A DNA stretch of 64,000 bases. Source: AC-56 sp963798705 (GTDB lineage Bacteria; Actinomycetota; Thermoleophilia; Solirubrobacterales; 70-9). A program made the position numbers and the translations under genes. Where the stretch lies: the NCBI GenBank assembly GCA_963798705.1, contig CAWCTW010000003.1, positions 558,001 to 622,000 on the forward strand, given 5' to 3'. A model generated the notes under the pieces. The model searched no databases and was not told the origin of the DNA. It saw only the letters and a list, made by a program, of their open reading frames with translations. Below, piece by piece: positions 7,924 to 16,697 of the stretch (positions are counted from its first letter, which is position 1; each line of letters starts with the position of its first letter).

Positions 7924-9058
7924 GCTCGCAGGCATACGCGGGGTGCGCGATTCGCAGGTAGTGGCTGAACGACCACCTCACGAAGGCCTCACTGCTCATC
8001 GCTCGCAGCGCGCCGGCGAGGACCCCTGGTGGAACCCTCGGGACAAGCCGCTGGACCCGGAGGAGCCAGGTGAAGTGCCACAGGTGGCGGTCGGAGAAGG
8101 CCCCGTAGCGGTCCAGCGCCTCGTCGCGAGCGGCCAGGCCACCGAGCGCGCGTCGCAGCTCCCGACCGCAGGCGATGCCGAAGTAAAAGGCGGTCCGGAT
8201 CCCCTCGGCGGTGAGCGGCAGGCAGTGCCCGGCGGAGTCGCCCACGAAGAAGATGCCGTCCTCGGTTGCCGGGCGGAGCCTGTGAGGGATCCAGTTCCCC
8301 TGGTAGCGGACCGCGCTCCGCTCGAGGTCCTCGGCAAGACGCACCGTGGGCTCCTTGACATGAAAGCGCGGATCGAAGGACCCGACGCCCACCCGGATCT
8401 CGTCGCCGGCGGGGAAGCTCCATCCGTAGCCGGCCGGGACGTAGCCGCGGTCGATCCATATCTCGAGGTCCTCGGAGGCACCGTCGGGATGTACCTCGAG
8501 CCCTCTGGAGAGCGGCGCGTCGGGTGGCTGGTAGCCCGACGATCCCAGGATGCGGCGCCAGCCGAGGCAATCGACCACGAGTGGCGCGGTCAGATCCCCG
8601 CGGTCCGTGTGCACAGTCGTTCCGGTGCGCCCCTCGATCTTGGCCGTCTCGAATCCGGCGTCGCCCTGCTCGAACAGCAGGGCGCAAAGGGTCCGGTAGT
8701 CGAAGGTTGAGAAGGTCCACGGCAGGTCCATGCGGGTCCTGATGTGCGGCGTATGGACCACGAGGTCGCCGAAAGTCTGGCGGACCGCCGGTCCACACCC
8801 CATCGCCTCGAGCCACTCGGTCGGCGCCGCGCAGGCAGAGGTCTGACGCTCGCCGATCTCGTACCGATCGACGATGAGGACCCTGGCCCCGGACCCCGCC
8901 AGCTCGCGGGCAACCGCGAGGCCGGCGAAGCTCGCGCCGCACACGAGGACGTCGGCGTCGCCCCCCAGGGGCGTTCGCTCGTCGCCACGCTTGGTGCGTC
9001 GCCTAGGCACTGGTGGCGCTACGTGCTCGAGGTACCACTCGATTCGAGGGTACTTCAA
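7817..9058 (-). CDS. FAD-dependent oxidoreductase, geranylgeranyl-reductase-like
   Basis: About 413 aa. An N-terminal dinucleotide-binding fold (ADVLVCGASFAGLAVARELAG, then VLIVDR) and a GD motif (FFVGDSAGHCLPLTAEGIRTA) identify the geranylgeranyl reductase / FAD monooxygenase-like group. Such enzymes reduce isoprenoid chains or oxidise aromatics; the substrate cannot be told here. I choose the TTG at 9058 because KYPRIEWYLEHVAPP reads as coding; a GTG at 9010 is the alternative. The last 36 residues are the antisense of the DMT gene and look like read-through (Pro-Ala-Thr-rich), so a stop codon near 7925 may have been lost. The start lies 25 bases from the divergent rpsA start. Confidence 0.75.
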   Translation of the reverse strand: MKYPRIEWYLEHVAPPVPRRRTKRGDERTPLGGDADVLVCGASFAGLAVARELAGSGARVLIVDRYEIGERQTSACAAPTEWLEAMGCGPAVRQTFGDLVVHTPHIRTRMDLPWTFSTFDYRTLCALLFEQGDAGFETAKIEGRTGTTVHTDRGDLTAPLVVDCLGWRRILGSSGYQPPDAPLSRGLEVHPDGASEDLEIWIDRGYVPAGYGWSFPAGDEIRVGVGSFDPRFHVKEPTVRLAEDLERSAVRYQGNWIPHRLRPATEDGIFFVGDSAGHCLPLTAEGIRTAFYFGIACGRELRRALGGLAARDEALDRYGAFSDRHLWHFTWLLRVQRLVPRVPPGVLAGALRAMSSEAFVRWSFSHYLRIAHPAYACELSGRSGTSRPTTSRLPGSATRSAAPAPAPTRPTGR

Positions 9059-9069
9059 GCGATCGTCTC

Positions 9070-9075
9070 TATAGT
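9070..9075 (+). promoter_or_regulatory. -10 element (TATAGT) of leaderless rpsA mRNA
   Basis: TATAGT ends eight bases before the rpsA GTG at 9084. No ribosome binding site is present, which is notable because S1 itself helps ribosomes load on structured leaders. Confidence 0.55.
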
Positions 9076-9083
9076 TAGCCGCC

Positions 9084-10445
9084 GTGTCCGCGACCGATAC
9101 GACGACTGAGGCTGCCGTAAGCGCCACGGAAGCTCCTCCATCGGGGGACGACAACCTCCTGATCGAGGTTGACGGCAAGCTGGTTCCCAATTACGACGCG
9201 ACGATCAAGCCCTTCGACGAGGGCGACGTCGTCAGCGGCGAGGTCGTCCGGATCGACAAGGACGAGGTCCTCGTCGACATCGGCTACAAGTCCGAGGGAG
9301 TCATCCCGTCGAACGAGCTCTCGATCCGGCGCTCCGTGGATCCCGCGGACGAGGTTTCGCTTGGAGAGAAGGTCGATGCGCTCGTCCTCACCAAGGAGGA
9401 TCAGGAAGGCCGCCTGCTTCTGTCGAAGAAGCGAGCGCGATTCGAGAAGGCCTGGCGCAAGATCGAGGCCGCCGCCGAATCCGGCGAGCCGGTCGAGGGA
9501 ACCGTGATCGAGGTGGTCAAGGGTGGTCTCATCCTGGACCTCGGCGTCCGCGGTTTCCTCCCCGCTTCCCTGGTCGACATCCGGCGCGTTCACAACCTCG
9601 ACGAGTTCAAGGGCCAGACGCTCGAGTGCAAGGTGATCGAGCTGAACCGAAGCCGCAACAACGTCGTGCTCTCGCGACGGGCGGTGCTCGAGGAGGAGCG
9701 CAAGGAGGTCCGCGAGCAGATCCTCGGGCGTCTCCAGCCGGGGATGGTCGTCGAGGGCAAGATCTCGAACATCGTCGACTTCGGTGCCTTCGTCGACCTG
9801 GAGGGCATCGACGGCCTGATCCACATCTCCGAGCTTTCCTGGAGCCACGTGAACCATCCCTCCGAGGTGCTCTCCGTCGGCGAGACCGTTCGCGTGAAGG
9901 TGCTCGACATCGACCGTGAGCGCCAGCGGATCTCGCTCGGCCTGAAGCAGACGCAGGAGGACCCGTGGCAGCGCGTGCTGGAGGAGTACAAGCCCGGCGA
10001 CGCGCTGGAGGGCAAGGTCACCAAGGTCGTGGCCTTCGGCGCGTTCGTGGAGATCATCCCCGGGGTGGAGGGCCTGGTCCACATCTCCGAGCTCGCGGAG
10101 CACCACGTGGAGAATCCAAGCGAGGTCGTCTCGCCCGGCGACCAGGTCTGGGTGCGGATCCTCGAGATCGACGAGAACCGCCGGCGAATCTCGCTTTCCG
10201 TCAAGCGCGCCGAGTCGCAGAACCTGCCGCTTCGCGACCTGATGCCGCCGGAGCTCACCGGCGAGGCGACTCAGGAGGCGGCGCCCACCGACGTGCCGGA
10301 TCTCGACGTCTCCGAGGAGGTCTTCCCGGAGTCGCCGCCGGAAGCGGCGTCCGGAGACGAGCAGGGCGAGGGCGAAACCGCCGAGCCCGCCAGTGATCCG
10401 GAAGGCGCCGAGCCACGCGAAGAACGGGAGCCTCCCCCGGCCTAG
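9084..10445 (+). CDS. rpsA: 30S ribosomal protein S1
   Basis: 453 aa with four S1 RNA-binding repeats, the usual number for actinobacterial S1: about residues 46-112 (GEVVRIDKDEVLVDIGYKSEG), 130-195 (GTVIEVVKGGLILDLGVRGF), 215-283 (GKISNIVDFGAFVDLEGIDG) and 300-370 (GKVTKVVAFGAFVEIIPGVEG). The last two repeats are the closest to consensus (GLIHISELS, GLVHISELA). The C-terminal 75 residues are acidic and Pro-rich. It acts on the ribosome in translation initiation and may bind other RNAs. The GTG start is set by TATAGT eight bases upstream. coaE follows after 39 bases. Confidence 0.96.
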   Translation: MSATDTTTEAAVSATEAPPSGDDNLLIEVDGKLVPNYDATIKPFDEGDVVSGEVVRIDKDEVLVDIGYKSEGVIPSNELSIRRSVDPADEVSLGEKVDALVLTKEDQEGRLLLSKKRARFEKAWRKIEAAAESGEPVEGTVIEVVKGGLILDLGVRGFLPASLVDIRRVHNLDEFKGQTLECKVIELNRSRNNVVLSRRAVLEEERKEVREQILGRLQPGMVVEGKISNIVDFGAFVDLEGIDGLIHISELSWSHVNHPSEVLSVGETVRVKVLDIDRERQRISLGLKQTQEDPWQRVLEEYKPGDALEGKVTKVVAFGAFVEIIPGVEGLVHISELAEHHVENPSEVVSPGDQVWVRILEIDENRRRISLSVKRAESQNLPLRDLMPPELTGEATQEAAPTDVPDLDVSEEVFPESPPEAASGDEQGEGETAEPASDPEGAEPREEREPPPA

Positions 10446-10484
10446 AGCCCGGCTGTCGCAGGGGCGGCTGGCAGACTTAGGTGG

Positions 10485-11081
10485 GTGCCCGCGTTCATTG
10501 GCCTAACGGGCGGAATCGCCGCCGGTAAGTCGGAGGCGCTGACTGCCTTCGCCCGGCTGGGGGCCGCGACGCTCTCGAGCGATGCAGTCGTCCACGAGCT
10601 GCTCGACGAGCCCGACGTCAGGGCTCGGCTGCTCGAGCGCTGGGGCGGGGGGGTGGTAGCGGACGGCGTGGTCGATCGCGGTCGCGTCGGTGCGATCGTG
10701 TTCGACAGCACCGAGGAGCTCGTGTGGCTCGAGTCGCAGCTCCACCCGCTCGTCGGGCGGCGGATGGCCGAATGGCAGGCAGAGCTCGCGCCCGATGTGA
10801 CGGTGGCGGTCGTCGAGGTGCCCTTGCTGTTCGAGACAGCGATGGAGGGCGCGTTCGACGCCACCGTCTCCGTGATCGCCGCGGATGAGACGCGCGCTCG
10901 CCGCGCGGGCTTGCGGGGAACGGAGCTCCTCGAGTCGAGAAGCGCCCGTCAGCTTCCGCAAGAGGAGAAGGCGGCGCGGGCCGAGCACGTGATCGTCAAC
11001 GACGGCTCCCTCGAGGATCTCGAGCGGCAGGTCGGCGAACTCATGGAGCGACTCACGCAATCGAGATCGGCCAGGCAATGA
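10485..11081 (+). CDS. coaE: Dephospho-CoA kinase
   Basis: 198 aa. It phosphorylates dephospho-CoA at the 3'-hydroxyl of ribose, the last step of CoA synthesis. Visible are the P-loop at the extreme N-terminus (GLTGGIAAGKSEA), the SSDAVVHELL substrate region, VVEVPLLFETAMEG, and a C-terminal EEKAARAEHVIVNDGS. Length fits the family. The GTG start puts the P-loop at residues 5-15, as expected. The stop overlaps the start of the transglycosylase gene by four bases (ATGA). The pantothenate genes near 42-44 kb feed the same pathway. Confidence 0.95.
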   Translation: MPAFIGLTGGIAAGKSEALTAFARLGAATLSSDAVVHELLDEPDVRARLLERWGGGVVADGVVDRGRVGAIVFDSTEELVWLESQLHPLVGRRMAEWQAELAPDVTVAVVEVPLLFETAMEGAFDATVSVIAADETRARRAGLRGTELLESRSARQLPQEEKAARAEHVIVNDGSLEDLERQVGELMERLTQSRSARQ

Positions 11082-11701
11082 GCCCGGCGAGATCCGCCGC
11101 CCGAAGCTCGCGACGTCCCACTCGTGGGCAGGTGCGCCGACGGAGATGGGTCTGGCTCACGGTGGCCGCCGCTCTCGGAGTGGGGCTCGCGATCGGAATC
11201 AGCACGATCGACGTTCAACGGGCGATCCGCGAGCTGACGCTCCCGCTGCGACACGATGACATCATCCGCCAGCAGGCGGCCGACAAGAATCTCGATCCGG
11301 CGATGATCGCAGCCGTGATCTATGCGGAATCGCGATTTGAAGACCAGGAGTCCCATGCCGGCGCGCGGGGGCTGATGCAGATAACCCCGCAGACGGCGCA
11401 CGCGATCGAGCGCCTCAGTGGGGGGACGACGTTCGTCACATCGGATCTCTCGGACCCCGAGATCAACATCAGCTACGGGTCGTACTACCTCAGATATCTC
11501 CTCCACCGCTATGACGGCGACGAGGTCGCGGCGCTGGCCGCGTACAACGCCGGCACGGGAAACGTCGATCGCTGGGGCGGGGCCGATGTGCAGCTGTCCG
11601 ACATCGCCTTTCCCGAGACCCGGGCTTACGTCGAGCAGGTGCTCGACAAGCGCGAGGAGTACCGGGAGGAGTACCCGGACGAGCTCGGCCTGGCCGACTG
11701 A
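11078..11701 (+). CDS. Membrane-anchored lytic transglycosylase (SLT domain)
   Basis: 207 aa. A basic N-terminus is followed by one membrane helix (VWLTVAAALGVGLAIGIS, about 26-43), so the enzyme domain faces the outside. The SLT goose-lysozyme-like fold has the catalytic Glu in VIYAESRF (about 87), then ARGLMQITPQTAHAI, SYGSYYLRYLL and ALAAYNAGTGNVDRWGG. It cleaves the glycan strands of peptidoglycan. A Gly-Leu-Met-Gln (GLMQ) motif and an AYNAG motif are both present, so it should be active. It is translationally coupled to coaE. Confidence 0.92.
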   Translation: MSPARSAARSSRRPTRGQVRRRRWVWLTVAAALGVGLAIGISTIDVQRAIRELTLPLRHDDIIRQQAADKNLDPAMIAAVIYAESRFEDQESHAGARGLMQITPQTAHAIERLSGGTTFVTSDLSDPEINISYGSYYLRYLLHRYDGDEVAALAAYNAGTGNVDRWGGADVQLSDIAFPETRAYVEQVLDKREEYREEYPDELGLAD

Positions 11702-12193
11702 CTCCCTGCCCGCCGCCAGGCCTTCGGTTCCAGGCTCCGCGGGGTCGTCGACGCCGATTCCCCGCGGCCCATAGTGCCCGCGGAATACGGGGAAGGATGA
11801 TCCCCGCCGGCGTTGTCAGCGCTGTCACGAGTTCCCGTGCAGTCGATCGTCGTCGGCTACAGTTCGCAGGTCGGATAGCTGGCTTCGAGAAGGAAGGGCT
11901 GTCTGCAGCGATGAACTTCACGACTGGGAAACGGCCGGAGAGCGGCGGGGCAGGACGCCTCGCCATGGCCTTCCACTAACCGCCGAATGGGGGGTCGGTG
12001 GGCGGGATAGCCCGCTGGTGACGCGTATGAAGCCATGACCTCGCGGGAGCCTCGATCCGAAGCCGGTACAGCCGTTTCCTCTGGTTACGTCTGGAGACAT
12101 TCAGCCGGTTCCCCAGGCTCGCGCGCACAGCGTCCCGCCCGCGTGCGCTGACGAGCTGCTCGTGGCCCAACGCGCCCGGCGTGCGCTGACACG
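11702..12193 (+). other. Intergenic stretch without a convincing gene
   Basis: These 492 bases between the transglycosylase and the large membrane protein hold no recognised gene. It contains a possible TACAGT -10 hexamer at 11858, a short ORF at 11911, and a small GCGGG/CCCGC hairpin near 12003. I could not match it to a known riboswitch. Confidence 0.4.
11911..11979 (+). CDS. Possible short leader ORF (22 codons)
   Basis: ATG to TAA, 22 residues starting MNFTTGKRPESGG. An AAGGAAGGG purine run lies 12 bases upstream, a little far for a ribosome binding site. TACAGT at 11858 could be its promoter. It is not similar to anything I recognise and could be chance; listed because the upstream region of the next gene is otherwise empty. 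Confidence 0.25.
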   Translation: MNFTTGKRPESGGAGRLAMAFH

Positions 12194-14572
12194 TTGACAC
12201 TGTTCATCACCTGGTTTCTGTTCCCGCTCGTCCTCGCGGCGCTGGCGCTGGGATGCGGGCTGCTGGTCGAGCGGATCGCGGGGATCAACATCCCGGGTGC
12301 GCTCCTGCCGGCGACCGGGTTGGCGCTGATCGTCGTGGTGGCGCAGTTCTTCACCCTCGATGGCGGACTGGCCGAGTCGATCACCCCGATCACGGTTTCC
12401 CTGGCGGTTGTCGGATTTGGGCTGTCGACGACCGCCCTGGACCGAGGCATCGCCTGGTGGGCCGTGATCGCGGCCCTTGCCGTCTTCGCCACCTACGCCG
12501 CGCCGATCCTCCTCTCGGGTCAGGCGACCTTCGCGGGATACATCAAGCTCGACGACACGGCAACCTGGATGACGCTGACCGATCGCGTGATGGAGCACGG
12601 GCGCAGCCTCGCCCACCTGCCGCTCTCGAGCTACGAGGCCACCCTGGCATTCAACCTCGGCGCCGGTTATCCGGTCGGGGTCTTCCTTCCCCTCGGCGTC
12701 GGGCGCGCGTTGGTCGGCCAGGACGTCGCCTGGGTCGTTCAGCCCTACATGGCGTTCATGGCAGCCCTGCTGGCGCTCGGCGCGTGGTCGATCACCGAGC
12801 CCCTCGTCAAGTCACCGCGCCTTCGCGTCCTGGCGGCCTTCCTGGGGGCGCAGTCTGCCCTGCTGTTCGGCTACTACCTGTGGGGCGGGATCAAGGAGAT
12901 GGCCGCCGCCGCCCTCATCATCTCGATCGCCGGGCTGGCGGCGTTCTCCATCCGGGAGTGGCTCTCCCCGCGGGCCCTGGCGCCTCTGGCATTGATGAGC
13001 GCGGCCCTGATCGCCGTTCTGAGCGGAGGTGGAGGCGTCTGGCTGGCCCCCATCCTCGTCGTGGTTCTCACCGTGCTGGTCCGCTTCCTGGGCTGGACGG
13101 CAGCACTGATCAGGGCGGGCGCGTTCGCGGCGGCCGTGGCCGTCATGTGCCTCCCCGTGATCATTTCCGGCGGACTCCTGCCACCGACCTCATCGCCGCT
13201 CACCAGCGAGACCGCGCTCGGCAATCTCTACCACTCGCTAAGCGGCTTCCAGCTCTTCGGCATCTGGCCCACCGGCGACTTCCGGATCGATCCGGCTGAC
13301 CTCACGACCACCTACGTGCTGATCGCAGTCGTCGCGGTCGCGACGCTGATTGGGTTGGCGCTTGCCGTCCGGGCCCGGTCGTGGGCGCTCGTGATCTATC
13401 TGGGAGCGGCGCTCGTCGCCTCCCTGGCGATCTACGTCGTCGGGTCCCCCTGGGTCGGTGGCAAGGCGCTGGCGAGCGCCTCTCCGGCCATCCCGATCGT
13501 CGCCGCGGCGGGTGGTGTGGCCCTGTTTGCCGGGGGGCGCCACGTCGAGGGCGGGATTCTCGTGGCCGTGCTCGCCGTGGGCGTCCTGTGGTCCAACGCC
13601 CTCGCCTACCGGGACGTCAGCCTGGCCCCCCGCGACCAGCTCGCCGAGCTGGAGACGATCGCCGGCGTGGTCGGCGACAACGGACCCACTCTGATGACCG
13701 AGTATCAGCCCTACGGCGTGCGCCACTTTCTTCGCGACGCGGCGCCCGAAGGGGCGTCCGAGCTTCGTCGCAGGAAGGTCCCGTTGTTGAGCGGGCACGG
13801 GTTGCGCAAGGGCCTGACCGCGGACGTCGACCGGTTCCAGCTCGGAGGAATCCTGGTCTACAGGACGCTCGTGCTGCGCCGCGCCCCCGGGGCCAGCCGG
13901 CCGCCGTCGCCCTATCACCTGATCTATCGCGGCAAGTACTACGACGTCTGGCAGCGTCCCGCCGATTCGACGAAGTTCGTGATCGACCACCTGGGGCTTG
14001 GCACTGAGACGGACCCCGCGGGCGTCCCGCGGTGCGCCGAGGTAAGGAGGCTGGCCCGCCGGGCGGGGCCCGGGGGCAGCCTCGCCGCCGTGAGCCGGGG
14101 CCCGGTGGTGGTGGTTCCTCTCGACCAGACCGAGCATCCGCCGGCGTGGAGCTCGTCGCGCTACCAGTCCGCGCTCGTGCCGCGGACCCCGGGCACGTTG
14201 ACCGCGCAGGTGCGAGTCGCCCAGCCCGGCGAGTACACCGTCTACCTCGGCGGGTCGATCCGCCCGCAGGTCGACCTGTCGGTGGACGGCAGGAAGGTCA
14301 GCTCGGTGCGTCATGACCTCAACAACCTCGGCGAGTACGTGCCGCTGGACGTGACCGATCTGAGCGCAGGGGTCCACGAGATCGCGATCACGTTCCACGG
14401 CTCGGACCTCCACCCGGGAAGCGGCGGTACCGCCGAGCCCATCGGACCGCTCGCGCTCACCCATCAGGACGCGGCCGACGCGAGGATCTCCTACTTTCCG
14501 GTCAGCCGGGCGAGCGAGCTCTGCGGCAAGCCCTGGGACTGGATCGAGGCCGTCGGCGGCGCTCAGCGGTAG
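12194..14572 (+). CDS. Large polytopic membrane protein with C-terminal beta-rich domain (GT-C-like, unassigned)
   Basis: 792 aa. Residues 1-480 contain about a dozen membrane segments (WFLFPLVLAALALGCGLLV at the start; ILVVVLTVLVRFLGW; VLIAVVAVATLIGLALAV). A long loop near 115-130 has a DDTATWM acidic motif, the position and type of motif seen in GT-C glycosyltransferases. Residues 490-792 are soluble, with a carbohydrate-binding-like end (GEYTVYLGGSIRPQVDLSVDG; LSAGVHEIAITFHGSDLHPG). I infer an envelope glycan enzyme but cannot name it. The TTG start gives a normal first helix; there is no good ribosome binding site. Confidence 0.7.
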   Translation: MTLFITWFLFPLVLAALALGCGLLVERIAGINIPGALLPATGLALIVVVAQFFTLDGGLAESITPITVSLAVVGFGLSTTALDRGIAWWAVIAALAVFATYAAPILLSGQATFAGYIKLDDTATWMTLTDRVMEHGRSLAHLPLSSYEATLAFNLGAGYPVGVFLPLGVGRALVGQDVAWVVQPYMAFMAALLALGAWSITEPLVKSPRLRVLAAFLGAQSALLFGYYLWGGIKEMAAAALIISIAGLAAFSIREWLSPRALAPLALMSAALIAVLSGGGGVWLAPILVVVLTVLVRFLGWTAALIRAGAFAAAVAVMCLPVIISGGLLPPTSSPLTSETALGNLYHSLSGFQLFGIWPTGDFRIDPADLTTTYVLIAVVAVATLIGLALAVRARSWALVIYLGAALVASLAIYVVGSPWVGGKALASASPAIPIVAAAGGVALFAGGRHVEGGILVAVLAVGVLWSNALAYRDVSLAPRDQLAELETIAGVVGDNGPTLMTEYQPYGVRHFLRDAAPEGASELRRRKVPLLSGHGLRKGLTADVDRFQLGGILVYRTLVLRRAPGASRPPSPYHLIYRGKYYDVWQRPADSTKFVIDHLGLGTETDPAGVPRCAEVRRLARRAGPGGSLAAVSRGPVVVVPLDQTEHPPAWSSSRYQSALVPRTPGTLTAQVRVAQPGEYTVYLGGSIRPQVDLSVDGRKVSSVRHDLNNLGEYVPLDVTDLSAGVHEIAITFHGSDLHPGSGGTAEPIGPLALTHQDAADARISYFPVSRASELCGKPWDWIEAVGGAQR

Positions 14573-14636
14573 CCGGGGCGGGACCCCAGCGGATCGCCAC
14601 CGGGCCAGGCGCCGCGGGAGTGGCGGATGGCGCGGC

Positions 14637-14642
14637 TATCGT
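14637..14642 (+). promoter_or_regulatory. -10 element (TATCGT) of leaderless uvrB mRNA
   Basis: TATCGT ends seven bases before a GTG at 14650. It decides the uvrB start against an ATG 30 bases further upstream. Confidence 0.5.
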
Positions 14643-14649
14643 GATCGGT

Positions 14650-16650
14650 GTGCCCCAGTTCCAGCTGAACCCCGCGTATACGCCGACGGCCGACCAGCCG
14701 AAGGCGATCGACTCGCTGGCCGAGGGGCTGGGCGCGGAGGAGCGATTCCTCACGCTCCTGGGGGCCACCGGGACCGGCAAGACTTTCACGATGGCCGGGG
14801 CGATCGAGCGGATGCAGCGCCCGGCACTGGTCATCGCGCACAACAAGACCCTCGCGGCGCAGCTGTGCAACGAGTTCCGGGAGTTCTTCCCCGAGAACGC
14901 GGTGGAGTACTTCGTCAGCTACTACGACTACTACCAGCCCGAGGCGTACGTCCCGGCGCAGGACCTCTACATCGAGAAGGACTCGTCGATCAACGACGAG
15001 ATCGACCGGCTGCGCCACTCGGCGACAGCGGCGTTGCTGGCCCGCCCCGACGTCGTGATCGTCGCCTCGGTCTCGTGCATCTACGGGATCGGCTCACCGG
15101 AGCTCTACAAGGAGCAGATGCAGCTGTTCAAGGTGGGGGACTGGGTCGACCGCGACGAGACCTTCCGCAAGCTGATCGGCATGCAGTACGGGCGCAACGA
15201 CACCAACCTGACGCGCGGCACCTTCCGAGTCAAGGGAGAGATCCTCGAGGTCTTTCCCGCCTACGCCGAGACCGCGTACCGCATCGCGCTGTTCGGCGAC
15301 GAGGTCGAGTCGATCCAGCACTTCGACCCGCTGACGGGGGAGGTCCTCGACGAGATCGACCACGTCGCCGTGTGGCCCGCCACCCACTACGTGACCAAGG
15401 AGGAGACGATCGAGCGGTCGGTCGTCGAGATCAAGCAGGAGCTCGAGGAGCGCGTGGCGTGGTTCGAGGAGCGGGGCAAGCTCCTGGAGGCCCATCGCCT
15501 GCGCCAGCGAACCGAGTACGACGTCGAGCTCATGAAGGAGCTCGGCTTCGCGCCCGGCATCGAGAACTATTCGCGCGTCATCGACGGGCGCGCAGAGGGG
15601 AGCCCGCCACACACGCTGATCGACTACTTCCCGGACGACTTCGTCGTCTTCGTGGACGAGTCGCACCAGACGATCCCGCAGCTCGGCGGCATGTACGAGG
15701 GCGACCGATCGCGCAAGCAGACCCTCGTCGACCACGGCTTCCGTCTTCCTTCGGCCCTGGACAACCGGCCGCTTCGGTTCGAGGAGTTCCTCAGCCGGAT
15801 CGGTCAGCTGGTGATGGTCTCTGCGACGCCAGGTGAGTTCGAGCGGGCGTCGGCCGCCCGCGTGGTCGAGCAGATCGTGCGGCCGACGGGGATCATCGAC
15901 CCGGAGGTCGAGGTGCGCGAGACCCGCAACCAGATCGACGACCTGATGAACGAGGTGCGCCGGCGGGTGGAGGCCGGCGAGCGCACGCTGGTGACCACGC
16001 TGACGAAGAAGATGGCGGAGGACCTGACCGCCTATCTGCTCGAGCACGGCTTCCGCGTGAGGTACCTGCATTCCGAGATCGACACCCTCGAACGGATCCA
16101 GATCGTCCGTGACCTGAGGCTGGGCGAGTACGACGTGCTGGTCGGCGTGAACCTCCTGCGGGAGGGGCTGGACCTGCCCGAGGTCTCGCTGGTGGGGATC
16201 CTCGACGCCGACAAGGAGGGCTTCCTGCGCGGGGAGACGAGCCTGATCCAGACCATCGGGCGGGCCGCGCGAAACGTTCGCGGGCAGGTGCTCATGTATG
16301 CCGACCGGGATACCGACGCGATGCGGGCCGCGATCCGCGAGACCGACCGGCGCCGGGAGATCCAGCTGGCGTACAACCGTGAGCACGGCATCACGCCGGA
16401 GACCGTCCAGAAGGGCATCTCCGACATCAGCGACTTCCTGGCGATGGAGTCGCGGGCGACCCCCGCACGCCGTCGACGCGCACTTCGAGACGGCGAGCCG
16501 ATCAAAACCGCGGCCGAGCTCGAGAAGATCATTGTCGAGCTGGAGGAGGAGATGCTGGCGGCAGCCGATGAGCTCCGCTTCGAGGAGGCCGCGCGGATCC
16601 GCGACGAGCTGAAGGAGCTGCGGGCGGACTTGGACGCGCTTCGGGCATAG
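14650..16650 (+). CDS. uvrB: Excinuclease ABC subunit B
   Basis: 666 aa. UvrB receives damaged DNA from UvrA, opens it and guides UvrC in nucleotide excision repair. Seen: Walker A (GATGTGKTFT, about residue 37), the beta-hairpin region (YYDYYQPEAYVP), Walker B (VFVDESHQTIPQL), helicase motifs V-VI (DVLVGVNLLREGLDLPEV; TIGRAARN), and the C-terminal UVR domain that contacts UvrC (RFEEAARIRDELKEL). Residues 1-8 (MPQFQLNP) then match the usual UvrB N-terminus, which supports the GTG at 14650. uvrA is 3.5 kb downstream on the same strand but not in the same operon. Confidence 0.97.
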   Translation: MPQFQLNPAYTPTADQPKAIDSLAEGLGAEERFLTLLGATGTGKTFTMAGAIERMQRPALVIAHNKTLAAQLCNEFREFFPENAVEYFVSYYDYYQPEAYVPAQDLYIEKDSSINDEIDRLRHSATAALLARPDVVIVASVSCIYGIGSPELYKEQMQLFKVGDWVDRDETFRKLIGMQYGRNDTNLTRGTFRVKGEILEVFPAYAETAYRIALFGDEVESIQHFDPLTGEVLDEIDHVAVWPATHYVTKEETIERSVVEIKQELEERVAWFEERGKLLEAHRLRQRTEYDVELMKELGFAPGIENYSRVIDGRAEGSPPHTLIDYFPDDFVVFVDESHQTIPQLGGMYEGDRSRKQTLVDHGFRLPSALDNRPLRFEEFLSRIGQLVMVSATPGEFERASAARVVEQIVRPTGIIDPEVEVRETRNQIDDLMNEVRRRVEAGERTLVTTLTKKMAEDLTAYLLEHGFRVRYLHSEIDTLERIQIVRDLRLGEYDVLVGVNLLREGLDLPEVSLVGILDADKEGFLRGETSLIQTIGRAARNVRGQVLMYADRDTDAMRAAIRETDRRREIQLAYNREHGITPETVQKGISDISDFLAMESRATPARRRRALRDGEPIKTAAELEKIIVELEEEMLAAADELRFEEAARIRDELKELRADLDALRA

Positions 16651-16683
16651 GGCCGCCATCCGCGCTCGCCCAGCTTCTAGCGG

Positions 16684-16689
16684 TAATCT
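16684..16689 (+). promoter_or_regulatory. -10 element (TAATCT) of leaderless coiled-coil protein gene
   Basis: TAATCT ends eight bases before the ATG at 16698. There is no purine-rich ribosome binding site. Confidence 0.5.
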
Positions 16690-16697
16690 CGGTCCCC

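Noticed and set aside
11960..12020. A C-rich loop hairpin on the - strand (CCGA-CCCCCC-TCGG) that recalls 6C RNA
   Set aside because: 6C RNA needs two C-rich hairpins and this stretch has only one convincing C-loop.
15094..16659. A 521-codon - strand frame inside uvrB
   Set aside because: Pure antisense of uvrB motifs, with Leu-Val-Gln-His bias typical of mirror frames.
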